From positions 1 through 27,876 of IMG/VR virus record IMGVR_UViG_3300037517_001164: a stretch of DNA of 27,876 nucleotides. One strand, written 5' to 3'. How positions within the stretch are numbered: the stretch's first letter is position 1; each line of letters opens with the position of its first letter. Positions 1-7,900 of this stretch are shown here, one piece after another. The translations under genes were made by a program, and so were the position numbers. Source of the DNA: a virus. The notes under the pieces are model-generated. The model saw nothing but the letters and a program-made list of their open reading frames with translations, was not told where the DNA came from and did no database searches.

Positions 1-273
1 AAATTAATACTTAACTTGTATGCCTACGTAGATGGTAAAAGGGTAGTAGTTAATGTTGGTACTGGTAGAAGCTTTAACTTTGATACTGAGTACGAGTTCT
101 CAATTAAAAACGACTTATTAAATAAGTTAGCAGTTGTTACTATTAATGGTCTTACAGTTAGTATACCATTCTCTAAAAGCCCTACAGCGGGTTATGTCTT
201 AAAACCATACTTTGGTGGTGATTGTGATGCGCCACAAGATATGTATATTAAATTAGTTTATAATGTATCATGA
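1..273 (+). CDS. C-terminal fragment of a beta-rich phage protein, possibly lectin or polysaccharide-lyase-like
   Basis: The frame is open from the first base of the window, so this is the last 90 codons of a longer gene and the true start lies upstream. A TTG at 16 is only an internal leucine codon. The residues alternate hydrophobic and polar and include GTGRSFNFDTEYEF, LAVVTINGLTVSIPF and GYVLKPYFGGDCDAPQDM. This resembles the last strands of concanavalin-like jelly rolls found in PL7-type lyases and phage carbohydrate-binding proteins. It stops with TGA at 271-273, overlapping the next ATG (ATGA), so it is translationally coupled to the lysis genes. A role in tail or head decoration and glycan binding is inferred. 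No catalytic residues can be assigned from the fragment. That it is coding is clear, but the fold is tentative. Confidence 0.6.
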   Translation, partial: KLILNLYAYVDGKRVVVNVGTGRSFNFDTEYEFSIKNDLLNKLAVVTINGLTVSIPFSKSPTAGYVLKPYFGGDCDAPQDMYIKLVYNVS

Positions 274-521
274 GCCAAGTTAGTATAGATATGTCTTCAT
301 TTCAAGGATTAATATCAAGTGTAATATTTATTACGCTAGCACAGGTTTTTGCTGTTATGTCTTTCTTATCTGTCCTTCAAGGGATATCATACTTCATGGC
401 TATATTAATAGCTGTTGATACCTTAACTGGTAATCCCATTAAAAGTTGGGCTACTAAGTTAATTAAAAAGTTTAAACATGCACGTAACAAAAGTAAGTCA
501 ACAGGGCCTAAATCTAATTAA
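270..521 (+). CDS. Small membrane protein, probable holin
   Basis: This 83-aa protein has two hydrophobic stretches, about residues 11-33 and 35-53, and then a strongly basic tail (KKFKHARNKSKS). Holins make the inner-membrane lesion that times lysis and releases the endolysin, and the length and topology fit. The DTLTG at residues 50-54, at the end of helix 2, recalls the D-x-x-TG element of the Cph1/TcdE-type holin family, although this protein is shorter than typical members. The start ATG overlaps the upstream stop as ATGA. The 3' end overlaps the endolysin gene by 44 nt in another frame, which suggests coupled expression. A second two-helix protein follows the endolysin, so which one is the holin and which an antiholin cannot be settled here. 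Confidence 0.6.
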   Translation: MSQVSIDMSSFQGLISSVIFITLAQVFAVMSFLSVLQGISYFMAILIAVDTLTGNPIKSWATKLIKKFKHARNKSKSTGPKSN

Positions 522-933
522 ATATTTAGAAGGCTTTAGATCTAAACCATACTTATGTGAGGCAGGTGTGCCTACTATTGGTTATGGCTTTACTAGGTAC
601 CCTAATGGTAAAAGAGTTACTTTACAAGATACTCCTATAACAGAGGAGTGGGCTGAGGTAATGCTTTTAAAACTATTAGATCATTATGAAAGTGGTGTAG
701 ACTCTTTAACTGTAGATACATTAACTCAGAATCAATTTGATGCTTTAGTATCATTTGCTTTTAATGTTGGTTTAACTAACTATAAGAACTCTACGCTAGC
801 TAGAATGGTTAATAAGAATCCAAATGATCCAGCTATAGCTGCGCAGTTTGGTAGGTGGAAATATGCTGATGGTAAGGTCAGTAGAGTATTATTAAGAAGA
901 AGAAAATTAGAAACAGAATTATATTTTAGGTAA
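478..933 (+). CDS. GH24 endolysin (phage lysozyme, P22/P21 type)
   Basis: This 151-aa lysozyme would cleave the MurNAc-GlcNAc bond of peptidoglycan during lysis. The N-terminal region carries the family signature LIKYLEGFRSKPYLCEAG followed by PTIGYGFT. The catalytic pattern E-x8-D/C-x5-T is met by Glu18, Cys27 and Thr33, so the middle position is cysteine, as in the P21-type enzymes, rather than the aspartate of T4. The middle and C-terminal parts (NQFDALVSFAFNVG, then GRWKYADGKVSRVLLRRR) match the conserved family core: F-N-x-G, then W and the G-L/V-x-x-R-R element. The length is normal for a single-domain enzyme. There is no signal peptide or signal anchor, so export would need the holin. 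It starts inside the end of the holin gene and ends TAATG with the next gene. Confidence 0.93.
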   Translation: MHVTKVSQQGLNLIKYLEGFRSKPYLCEAGVPTIGYGFTRYPNGKRVTLQDTPITEEWAEVMLLKLLDHYESGVDSLTVDTLTQNQFDALVSFAFNVGLTNYKNSTLARMVNKNPNDPAIAAQFGRWKYADGKVSRVLLRRRKLETELYFR

Positions 934-1280
934 TGAAATTAATAAGGTGGTTTAAGAAAACTTTTGAATATCGCGGAAAACCTTCCGCTAGGAAAGTTAC
1001 TGTCTTTACCGCCTTTGTACAATTTAATGTTGGGTATATCGTCCACCTCTATACTGGGGTAGCCATACAAGAGATCTTCTTGTATATCCTAGCAACTATA
1101 ATATTATTAGGTTTAGGGTTCTTAACTGCAGAGAACCTAGTAGATATAATTAAAGGTAGATTTGGTGCAGGAGCTACATTTTTTGGAGATTATGAACAAG
1201 ACATTGATATTAATAAGCGCAATAGGATTAACAATCCTGACCTCATGCAGGACGATCCCAACAAGATGGGAGAAGGTTAA
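933..1280 (+). CDS. Two-helix membrane protein of the lysis cassette (second holin or antiholin candidate)
   Basis: This 115-aa protein has a basic, amphipathic N-terminus (KLIRWFKKTFEYRGKPSARK), two predicted transmembrane segments at about residues 22-40 and 46-64, and a hydrophilic, asparagine- and aspartate-rich C-terminal tail of about 45 residues. It starts at the TAATG junction with the endolysin gene. Its last 89 nt are shared, in another frame, with the start of the lipoprotein gene at 1192. Small two-helix proteins next to an endolysin are usually holins or antiholins, and that is the likely role. The sequence shows no catalytic motif. Translation is expected to be coupled to the endolysin above and the spanin candidate below. 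Confidence 0.6.
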   Translation: MKLIRWFKKTFEYRGKPSARKVTVFTAFVQFNVGYIVHLYTGVAIQEIFLYILATIILLGLGFLTAENLVDIIKGRFGAGATFFGDYEQDIDINKRNRINNPDLMQDDPNKMGEG

Positions 1281-1680
1281 TTACGTAAGTAAGGATACTG
1301 TAATCTATAATACTTCGTACAAGGATACAACTATCTATATACCAGAGGTTATAGCCTCTATAGATGGTGTAGCGGTTAGTGTGGATTCCTTAGGTAAAGC
1401 ACAATTAGATGAAGTACAAGTACGTAATGATCGTTCTAAGGTTGAGGTTAAGATAGTTGATGGTAAGCTTACAGCTAAGAGTATATGTGCTGAAGATAGC
1501 TTAAAGCTATTATTACAACAAAGGGATACTTACATAACATCTCTAAAGAATAATGATAAAGAGAAAGTAGAAGTTAAGACTGAGAAACCTGTTAAATCTT
1601 GGTATAATATATTAGCTTTACTCGGTGCTTTCACTGTTGGATTTGTTGTTTCAAGACTCATGAAAATTTTTTCTAACTGA
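1192..1680 (+). CDS. Lipoprotein with C-terminal membrane helix, candidate unimolecular spanin
   Basis: I take the start at 1192, not the in-frame ATG at 1162. From 1192 the protein opens with a classical lipoprotein signal (MNKTLILISAIGL, lipobox LTSC, acylated Cys19), and GGAG lies just upstream; the earlier start would bury the signal. The 162-aa product then has a periplasmic region that looks beta-strand-rich (SYKDTTIYIPEVIASIDGVAV), a helical stretch (SLKLLLQQRDTYITSLKNND), and a hydrophobic segment at about residues 138-154 followed by RLMKIFSN. An outer-membrane lipid anchor plus a C-terminal inner-membrane helix in one chain is the layout of unimolecular spanins such as T1 gp11, which fuse inner and outer membranes in the last step of lysis of Gram-negative hosts. 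Its position directly after holin and endolysin genes supports this. The call rests on topology and context, not on sequence similarity. Confidence 0.72.
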   Translation: MNKTLILISAIGLTILTSCRTIPTRWEKVNYVSKDTVIYNTSYKDTTIYIPEVIASIDGVAVSVDSLGKAQLDEVQVRNDRSKVEVKIVDGKLTAKSICAEDSLKLLLQQRDTYITSLKNNDKEKVEVKTEKPVKSWYNILALLGAFTVGFVVSRLMKIFSN

Positions 1681-1701
1681 CAATCAACTAATTAGAAAAA
1701 A
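1667..1701. repeat. AT-rich perfect inverted repeat between lysis genes and the next unit
   Basis: TTTTTTCTAA (1667-1676) and TTAGAAAAAA (1692-1701) are perfect 10-nt inverted arms around a 15-nt loop. The left arm covers the last codons of the spanin candidate and the right arm ends just before the promoter. The A/U-only arms give a weak stem, so this is not a textbook intrinsic terminator. Its place between two transcription units makes transcript-end formation or an operator plausible. Confidence 0.4.
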
Positions 1702-1704
1702 ACA

Positions 1705-1737
1705 TTTGGATTTTCAATAATTAGTTATTATCTTTGT
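1705..1737 (+). promoter_or_regulatory. Bacteroidetes-type promoter (TTTG, 20 nt, TATCTTTGT)
   Basis: TTTG occurs at 1705-1708 and TATCTTTGT at 1729-1737, separated by 20 nt. This matches the -33 TTTG and -7 TAnnTTTG elements of the Bacteroides primary sigma factor. It is the only sizeable intergenic gap in the window, and the phosphoesterase ATG is 20 nt downstream of the -7 box. Transcription would begin a few bases past 1737 with a very short leader, and could run through the structural genes because no later gap of comparable size exists. Confidence 0.8.
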
Positions 1738-1756
1738 AGTAAACAAAATTAAAACC

Positions 1757-2833
1757 ATGAGAAATAGAGAAACAAAACAACAAGTATTGAGGGATTGGCT
1801 AATCAGCCACCCAGGACATTTAAAGACTTCTTACGCTAAACTAGCTGATAGATTTAGCTTATCATACGAAGATGTTCGAGATATTATTAAAGAAGTAAAG
1901 GACTACTTTAAAAGAGGAGAACTCTTAGATAGAGGTAGTTCAAATTATAATAACTTTATTAGCAGCAACAGAAAAGTTGTAAAAGTAAGATTAGATTCAA
2001 ATACACCAATACCAGTAGTTAAGTTTAGAACTGGTAATGCTCAAGAGGATAGAGAGTTGAACTTACAACTCCTCAATCAACTACTTCAGATGGGTGTATT
2101 TGATGAGCAAAATGATGCTATTAAAGTTGATCTGCAGGAAGAGAAGATTGAACCATTTCTAACGGGCGATAAGAATAACGTATTGGTCATTGGAGATACC
2201 CACATACCTTTTGAAAGGAAAGGGTATTTAAAGTTCTGCAGAGAAGTTCAAGAAAGATTTAATTGTGGTACAGTAGTACATATTGGTGATGTAGTTGATA
2301 ATAACTACTCATCATATCATGAGACTAATCCTGATGGTCATTCAGCTGGTGATGAACTAGCTTTAGCTATCAGTAAATTAAAGTCTTGGTACTATACATT
2401 CCCTGAAGCACATGTTTGCTTAGGAAACCACGATCAGATAATTCAACGTAAGGCATTTACCTCAGGTATGTCTAAGCGTTGGATCAAAGGATTAGCAGAG
2501 GTACTTGAAGTACCTAATTGGAAATTCGATCTCGAACACCAGATTCAAGGTGTTATCTATACTCATGGTACTGGGACTTCAGGTGATAGGGCCGCTTTTA
2601 ATAGAGCTTTAAATCGCAGATTATCTGTGGTTAGTGGGCACTTACATACTACAGCGTCTATCACCTGGAACGTCTCTGAGATAGATCGGATATTCGCAAT
2701 GCAAGTAGGATGTGGTATTGATGATGCGCAATACAGTTTTGATTACGCTAAAGCTTTTAGTAAAAAATCAATTGTATCATGCGGAGTAGTATTAAATGGA
2801 AAATTACCTATAGTAGTTCCAATGGAACTATAA
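1757..2833 (+). CDS. Calcineurin-like metallophosphoesterase with N-terminal HTH-like region
   Basis: This 358-aa protein has all the metal-binding motifs of the calcineurin-like phosphoesterase superfamily: GDTH at residues 146-149, GDVVD at 177-181, GNHD at 223-226, THG around His270, and GHLH at 294-297. It should therefore bind a dimetal centre and hydrolyse phosphomono- or phosphodiesters; the substrate is unknown. Residues 1-60 (KQQVLRDWLISHPG, then SYAKLADRFSLSYEDVRDII) look like a winged-helix or HTH DNA-binding region, and about 80 linker residues follow. DNA or a nucleotide is thus a reasonable but unproven target. It is the first gene after the Bacteroidetes-type promoter and heads the structural gene series. 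Nuclease, polynucleotide phosphatase and nucleotide phosphodiesterase are all possible activities. Confidence 0.9.
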   Translation: MRNRETKQQVLRDWLISHPGHLKTSYAKLADRFSLSYEDVRDIIKEVKDYFKRGELLDRGSSNYNNFISSNRKVVKVRLDSNTPIPVVKFRTGNAQEDRELNLQLLNQLLQMGVFDEQNDAIKVDLQEEKIEPFLTGDKNNVLVIGDTHIPFERKGYLKFCREVQERFNCGTVVHIGDVVDNNYSSYHETNPDGHSAGDELALAISKLKSWYYTFPEAHVCLGNHDQIIQRKAFTSGMSKRWIKGLAEVLEVPNWKFDLEHQIQGVIYTHGTGTSGDRAAFNRALNRRLSVVSGHLHTTASITWNVSEIDRIFAMQVGCGIDDAQYSFDYAKAFSKKSIVSCGVVLNGKLPIVVPMEL

Positions 2834-2970
2834 ATCATTGGATAGGAGATCCCTTTGAATGGGATGATGATCTTTTTTCAGATCCTTATTATAAAAATAT
2901 AAATGACTACATTAAATCAAATAATATACGACTTAAGAAATATACTAAGAGGAGGGGCTTTAGTAAGTGA
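2779..2970 (+). CDS. Doubtful small ORF spanning the phosphoesterase/tail gene junction
   Basis: This 63-codon ORF overlaps the phosphoesterase gene by 55 nt and the next gene by 68 nt. Only the middle part (NHWIGDPFEWDDDLFSDPYY), which fills the 69-nt gap between those genes, looks protein-like; the ends are out-of-frame readings of neighbours. No start codon lies inside the gap in this frame, and no family is recognised. It could be a genuine overlapping peptide, or the gap may simply be a leader for the gene at 2903. It is kept because it is the only coding candidate for that gap. Confidence 0.2.
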   Translation: MRSSIKWKITYSSSNGTINHWIGDPFEWDDDLFSDPYYKNINDYIKSNNIRLKKYTKRRGFSK

Positions 2971-3595
2971 CGATGATCCAATCAGCGATAGACAGTTGGA
3001 ATTCTGGGTGCACTCTACTAGAGCCACTCTCATTCGTAGGCAGATCGATAAAGGTCAAACCTTAAGTGAGAATATAATACAATCACTACCATGTGTAGAG
3101 GTTGAGCAAGTAGATGCATCTGAGAACCCTGAACTTATATCAGGGTGTTACTTGGTTAAAACTAAGTTACGTGTACCTAAGTTTATTGAATCTGCTGAAG
3201 AGGATATGTTACTTAAGGTTAGTACACCTAAATTAGGTTCTATACCTTATTCAATATTTCCTGTAGCAGCTATGCCTTATGTGAACTATAATAAGTTTGG
3301 TAAGCATACTGTTAAGGCCTTTTTAAAGGAGGGTTATTTATACTTAATGAATACCCCATTTATTGAACATATAAATATTACTGGAGTATTTGAAGACCCT
3401 AAGGAGCTAGCACAATTTAATGATTGTTCTAATGCTCCTTGCTTCACTTCTGATAGTCCCTATCCTATATCTAATCAAATGTTAGATACATTAAAAAGGT
3501 TAATCATAGATACTCACTTTAAGTTCTTACAGAAACCTCTTAGTGATAATACTAACAATGCGCAGAATAATTTAGAGGAGCAACAGGCTAAGTAA
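2903..3595 (+). CDS. Connector/ring-type tail protein (structural module)
   Basis: This 230-aa protein begins with a helical segment that is typical of phage head-tail adaptor and tail-tube-region proteins (LNQIIYDLRNILRGG, then DRQLEFWVHSTRATLIRR). A mixed beta middle follows (VKTKLRVPKFIES, KLGSIPYSIFPVAAMPYVNY, EGYLYLMNTP), and the C-terminus is helical, ending in an Asn/Gln-rich tail (NNAQNNLEEQQAK). The D-x-x-I-s-D-R-Q-l-x-f-W arrangement near the N-terminus is also seen in spirit in the protein at 4104. I read both as ring or adaptor subunits below the portal of a short-tailed virion, as described for crAss-like phages. Its stop overlaps the next start (TAATG). The specific subunit name cannot be given from sequence alone. 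Confidence 0.6.
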   Translation: MTTLNQIIYDLRNILRGGALVSDDDPISDRQLEFWVHSTRATLIRRQIDKGQTLSENIIQSLPCVEVEQVDASENPELISGCYLVKTKLRVPKFIESAEEDMLLKVSTPKLGSIPYSIFPVAAMPYVNYNKFGKHTVKAFLKEGYLYLMNTPFIEHINITGVFEDPKELAQFNDCSNAPCFTSDSPYPISNQMLDTLKRLIIDTHFKFLQKPLSDNTNNAQNNLEEQQAK

Positions 3596-4104
3596 TGAAA
3601 GTATTAAGTAGGAAAGGTAAACCAAACAAAGTAGTTTCAGACTACACACTAAATGATGTGTATAAGAACTATATTAAACTTTTTGATTTCCCTAAGACAA
3701 GTGGAAAATATTTAGGTAACTCAGAAGTACAACCAGTTAGTAAATCTGTTTTTAGAGCTGTTAACATGCGTTTGTACTCCTTAATGTTTGAAGCTATACT
3801 GCTTAAATCTTATACTGTTGTACTCCCATTTAAACTAGGAGAGCTTAGAGTACAGAAGAAGGAAATGCCTATTAGCTTACTTAAGACTAAGGGAAAACTT
3901 AAGATGGACTACAAATACTGGAGAGAAACTGGTAAGCTTAAATATCATTTAAATGAGCATAGGAACTATTTTAGATATAAGTTATATTGGGCATTTGCTG
4001 ATGTATCTAATATCAGATCTTACAGGCTTGAGCCAATTAGACATTGGCATAGAAAACTAGCCAATATATTACAAACAAATCATTCTATAGACTATTTCGA
4101 ATAA
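3595..4104 (+). CDS. Conserved-looking structural-module protein of unknown function
   Basis: This 169-aa, strongly basic protein has clustered Lys/Arg/His and aromatic residues (YWRETGKLKYHLNEHRNYFRYKLYWAF in the middle, RHWHRKLANIL near the end). The central VVLPFKLGELRVQKK, the tyrosine-rich section after it and the final basic helix recall a small protein often seen between tail-tube genes of crAss-like phages; I know no assigned function. There is no membrane segment, signal peptide or recognisable catalytic motif. TAATG junctions on both sides place it firmly in the tail-assembly operon. The basic charge would suit nucleic-acid contact in or near the connector, or a scaffold/assembly role. 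Both are guesses. Confidence 0.55.
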   Translation: MKVLSRKGKPNKVVSDYTLNDVYKNYIKLFDFPKTSGKYLGNSEVQPVSKSVFRAVNMRLYSLMFEAILLKSYTVVLPFKLGELRVQKKEMPISLLKTKGKLKMDYKYWRETGKLKYHLNEHRNYFRYKLYWAFADVSNIRSYRLEPIRHWHRKLANILQTNHSIDYFE

Positions 4105-4913
4105 TGCAGTTATACAAATACACTTCTTTAAAAGAAGTAATATTAAAAATATATAGGGACTCAGGTGCCGATCGTGATTTAAATATTGATGATCTAGCAT
4201 ACTGGGCCTATGAAGCTTTAGAGGGTGTAGCTTCCCCGCTAGTATATGAGTCTAAGATATACGGTCATAAGGAAGATGAGACATGGGACTTTGATGGGTT
4301 TAAAATTAAATTACCTAGTGACTTCCATAAGCTAAGAGCATTATCAGTAGATGGTATTACAGCTATTCCTTCAACTAATACTTACCATGAAATGTTAGAT
4401 GGTACTTGTTGTGGTTGGGATAGTGTTAGTAGCTCAGCTATAGAAACATACTATGATAACTTTGGTAATGCGTTCTCGCCTTCAGCTGAACCTATTACCC
4501 CACCAACAAAGCAAGGATTAGAACCTATCACATTTAACATAACTAATAATCATATTACATTCAATGTTAAGTCTGGTAAAGCTTGTATGGCTTACTGGGC
4601 TTTCCCTATTGATGATGAGGGTTTCCCTAAAGTACCAGATGAGTATGTAATCAAACAAGCTGTGTCAGCATACATTTTAGAGCGCTTAGACTGGAGATTA
4701 TTTAGAAAAGGTATTATCAGTGGTGATGTTTATAAAGTATCATTACGTGAACGTAATTGGGCTATGGCTGCAGCTTACGCTTTAGCTAGAACTCCAGATG
4801 AACATCAGATGGAGACTATGAAGAATATATCATTGAAGATGGTTGTCCGTAAGGATGAGTATCTATCAGCATTTAGAAATTTAGGTAAACAAGGACAGAG
4901 AGGTAGATATTAA
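4104..4913 (+). CDS. Tail-tube/ring-type structural protein
   Basis: This 269-aa protein has the layout of phage head-tail adaptors and P22 gp4-like tail proteins. An N-terminal helical pair (SLKEVILKIYRDSG, then DDLAYWAYEALEGV) leads to a beta-rich centre (FDGFKIKLPSDFHKLRALSVDG, ITFNITNNHITFNV, CMAYWAFPIDDEGFPKVPD). The C-terminal part is helical (EYVIKQAVSAYILERLDW, RERNWAMAAAYALARTPDE) and ends in a basic tail. The PDEYVIKQAVSAYILE segment preceded by a Y/W-rich strand is characteristic of the crAss-like ring/tail-tubular group as I remember it. It sits immediately before the giant tail protein, with TAATG overlaps on both sides. The role as a tail-tube or ring component is confident; the exact position in the virion is not. 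Confidence 0.65.
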   Translation: MQLYKYTSLKEVILKIYRDSGADRDLNIDDLAYWAYEALEGVASPLVYESKIYGHKEDETWDFDGFKIKLPSDFHKLRALSVDGITAIPSTNTYHEMLDGTCCGWDSVSSSAIETYYDNFGNAFSPSAEPITPPTKQGLEPITFNITNNHITFNVKSGKACMAYWAFPIDDEGFPKVPDEYVIKQAVSAYILERLDWRLFRKGIISGDVYKVSLRERNWAMAAAYALARTPDEHQMETMKNISLKMVVRKDEYLSAFRNLGKQGQRGRY

Positions 4914-7900
4914 TGTTAATACCATTAAAAAATAATTTAGGTGGGAATATGAATCAGGATATTTCTAAGGCTCTGTTAAAACCAGACTTAGTATATAATT
5001 CTGAGAATTTCCGTGTAGTTACTACTAATGGTGCTACAACATTATCACGTACTAACATTCGTGGTAATAAGTTTGATTCAGTTATTCCAGATATTAATTC
5101 TGTTTCTAAGATAGAAATTAACACTGAGTACTTATCACACTTATCACTTGGTAGTATATATTCTATCGTAGTAAATATTGATGGTACAAATTTACCTGCT
5201 TATCAATTTACTTATACTTCCCTAGCTGACTTATTAACTGGATTAACCTCTCATATAAACTCAAGCTTTGGTACTACTGTAGCTACTAGCTATACTGATA
5301 GTATTCATATATCCTCATCTGCTGTAACTAATGTATCTATAACTAGCTTTACATTTGTTAGTGGTGGTACTGGTTTAGTTAACTACAATCAGTACTTAAC
5401 ATTACCTAGAGTTGCTGGTGCTAATACTTTAAATTCATGGGTTGCTACTGATAGTGGTGGTGCTGGTATTGCTTATAGTAATCACCCTACATTTGTTAAC
5501 ATAGGGGGTCTAATGCAGTGGGTAGCTAATACTGAAATAAGTAATGGTCCTGCTTCATGGCATGAGGTTACACAAACAATACCTAAGACATTACCAACTG
5601 GTAATTACACTATAAATTTAAAGTACAAGACTGGGGCTATACAAAACACTACAGCTTATATATCATTAGATTTAGGTGGGGTTACTCCAATGTCTTATGC
5701 TCTTAGTGGTGGTCAAGATTATAGTGGTGTAGCTGGTGCCTCAGTTAGAACAATAACAACACCTATCACCCCTACTAATAATGATATAACTATTAGATTA
5801 GATTTCACACCTACTTCAATTACTCCTCCACCTACTACAGCTGCTGTAGTTTGGATTGTTGGTGTAGACTTGTACGGTCCTGGGATGTATAGTCAAATCT
5901 TTAATGTTACTAATAACTACATTTCTGGTGTAGCTAGTGCGCAGATAATTGGTTGGGTTACATTAAGAGATGATATTTATTTATTTACAACCTCATGTAC
6001 AGATCCTGATCCAGGTGGTGTAGATCCAATTAGTAATGGTCAGATATGGAAGTTTACTTATGATAGAACTGCTGACCCCAATGTAAATATAAATTCAACA
6101 TTAACTCTAATATACAATAGTGAGTTAAATTTTAGTACACAACATCCAATATTAAATCTTGGTAGAGTTGAAGCCAGGTATGAGAATGAAAACATTCAAA
6201 AGATATACTGGACGGATAATTTTAATCCTCCTAGATATATTAATGTCGCAGATCCCAATGTAGCTAGTTTAGCTCCCTCACAATTACTTTTAACACCAGC
6301 AATTGACTTTGATGTGTTAAACTTAACAGGTATCGTTAAAGGCGGTAATTTGAAGTCAGGGATGTATCAGTATGCATATAGGTTAAAGCGTAACAATGGT
6401 GCAGAGACTAGGTTCTCTATGCCATCAATATTAGTACCATTAACAGTACAGGATGAGTCTACCACAAATTGGATAGACTATTATGCTGTAGATGCTGGGG
6501 TAACTGTTGATAAATCTATTCAATTAGAAGTATCTAATATAGATACAAACTTTGATAGAATTGAGATAGCCTTCATTTACTATGGTACTAAGAATACAGC
6601 ACCTGAGATTAAAGTAATTTCAGATAATGTTATTACAGGATCTACAATGACTTTCCTACATACTGGGGAAGAAGATTCTGATTACCCAATTAGTATAGAT
6701 GAGCTTACAGCTTTCTCAACTAATATTGTTAGAGCTAAAGCTATGGCTACTAAGAACAATATATTATTCCTATCTAATGTTAGGACTAATACTTTTGATG
6801 TAGACTATGATTCAAGAGCTTATAGGTTTCCTTTAAACTCTACTACCACTACCTTATATGATGCACAAGGTACACCATACACTTTAACTAAGTCTGGTAA
6901 TACTTGGCAGATCACTGCTATAAATGGTTCAGCTGTAACACCTTATGATGTACCTGAGACATTTGATGCTATACAAGACTATGGTAATCAATCACCATTA
7001 AGTACTAATAACTTATTATACAAACCAGGTTCTGTATCAGCTAGTACCCTAACTAACCTAGGAGGTCAAGGACCAAATGTTAGTTATGAGTTTTCTAGCT
7101 TTCCTATATTAGCAGATGAGAAACAAATAGGTAATAGCTTTTCACCAGGATCATATAATGGAGCTCCTTATAGGAATATAATTACAAAGACTAATACTAT
7201 TATATCATTAGGTGATAGAGATCATACTAATGGTAATTTTTATGATTGTTTTGTTTCACCATTCTATGCACCATTAATGGCTGGCTATCAGCGTGATGAG
7301 ATGTATAGATTTGCTGTTGTATTCTTTGATGATCTTGGTAATCCTAGCTTCCCTAAATGGATAGCTGATATACGTGTACCACATGTGTACATGCCTAATG
7401 GTACAGCTAAACATCAAAGATTCTTAGCATACCCATTAGCTACTTATGATTCTACTAATGTGAAAGCTTATACAAATCAAATGTATTTGAAGTTTTCATT
7501 AAGTAATATACCAACTGAAGCTACTGGGTTTCAGATAGTAGTAGTACCTAGGACTGATAATGATAAACATATTGTTGGTCAAGGTGTATTTAACTTTGCT
7601 CAGAAAGATTACTCATCAGTAATAAGTGGTACAGCATTTTACTTATCACATGACTCTGCTACAGGTTTAGGTGGTAGTAATTATTACCCAGTTAACCTTA
7701 GGTCCGATTCTTTATTATGGCATAATGTAGGATCAATTAAATCTCCAGACTTTGACTTTAGAGGATTCCCAGGATTTCAAACTGGTGATTCAATAGACTT
7801 CGTTGGTATCTTGGGTACCAATCAAAATAGCTTTGTTTATGGGCAAGATTGTGGTAATGCTTTAGATGGTAATAACATACCATGTGAAGATGTAGCTTGG

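Noticed and set aside
2779-2970. Frameshift extension of the phosphoesterase into the small overlapping ORF
   Set aside because: The frame relation would allow -1, but the sequence around the crossing point has no X XXY YYZ heptamer and the phosphoesterase ends normally after its last motif.
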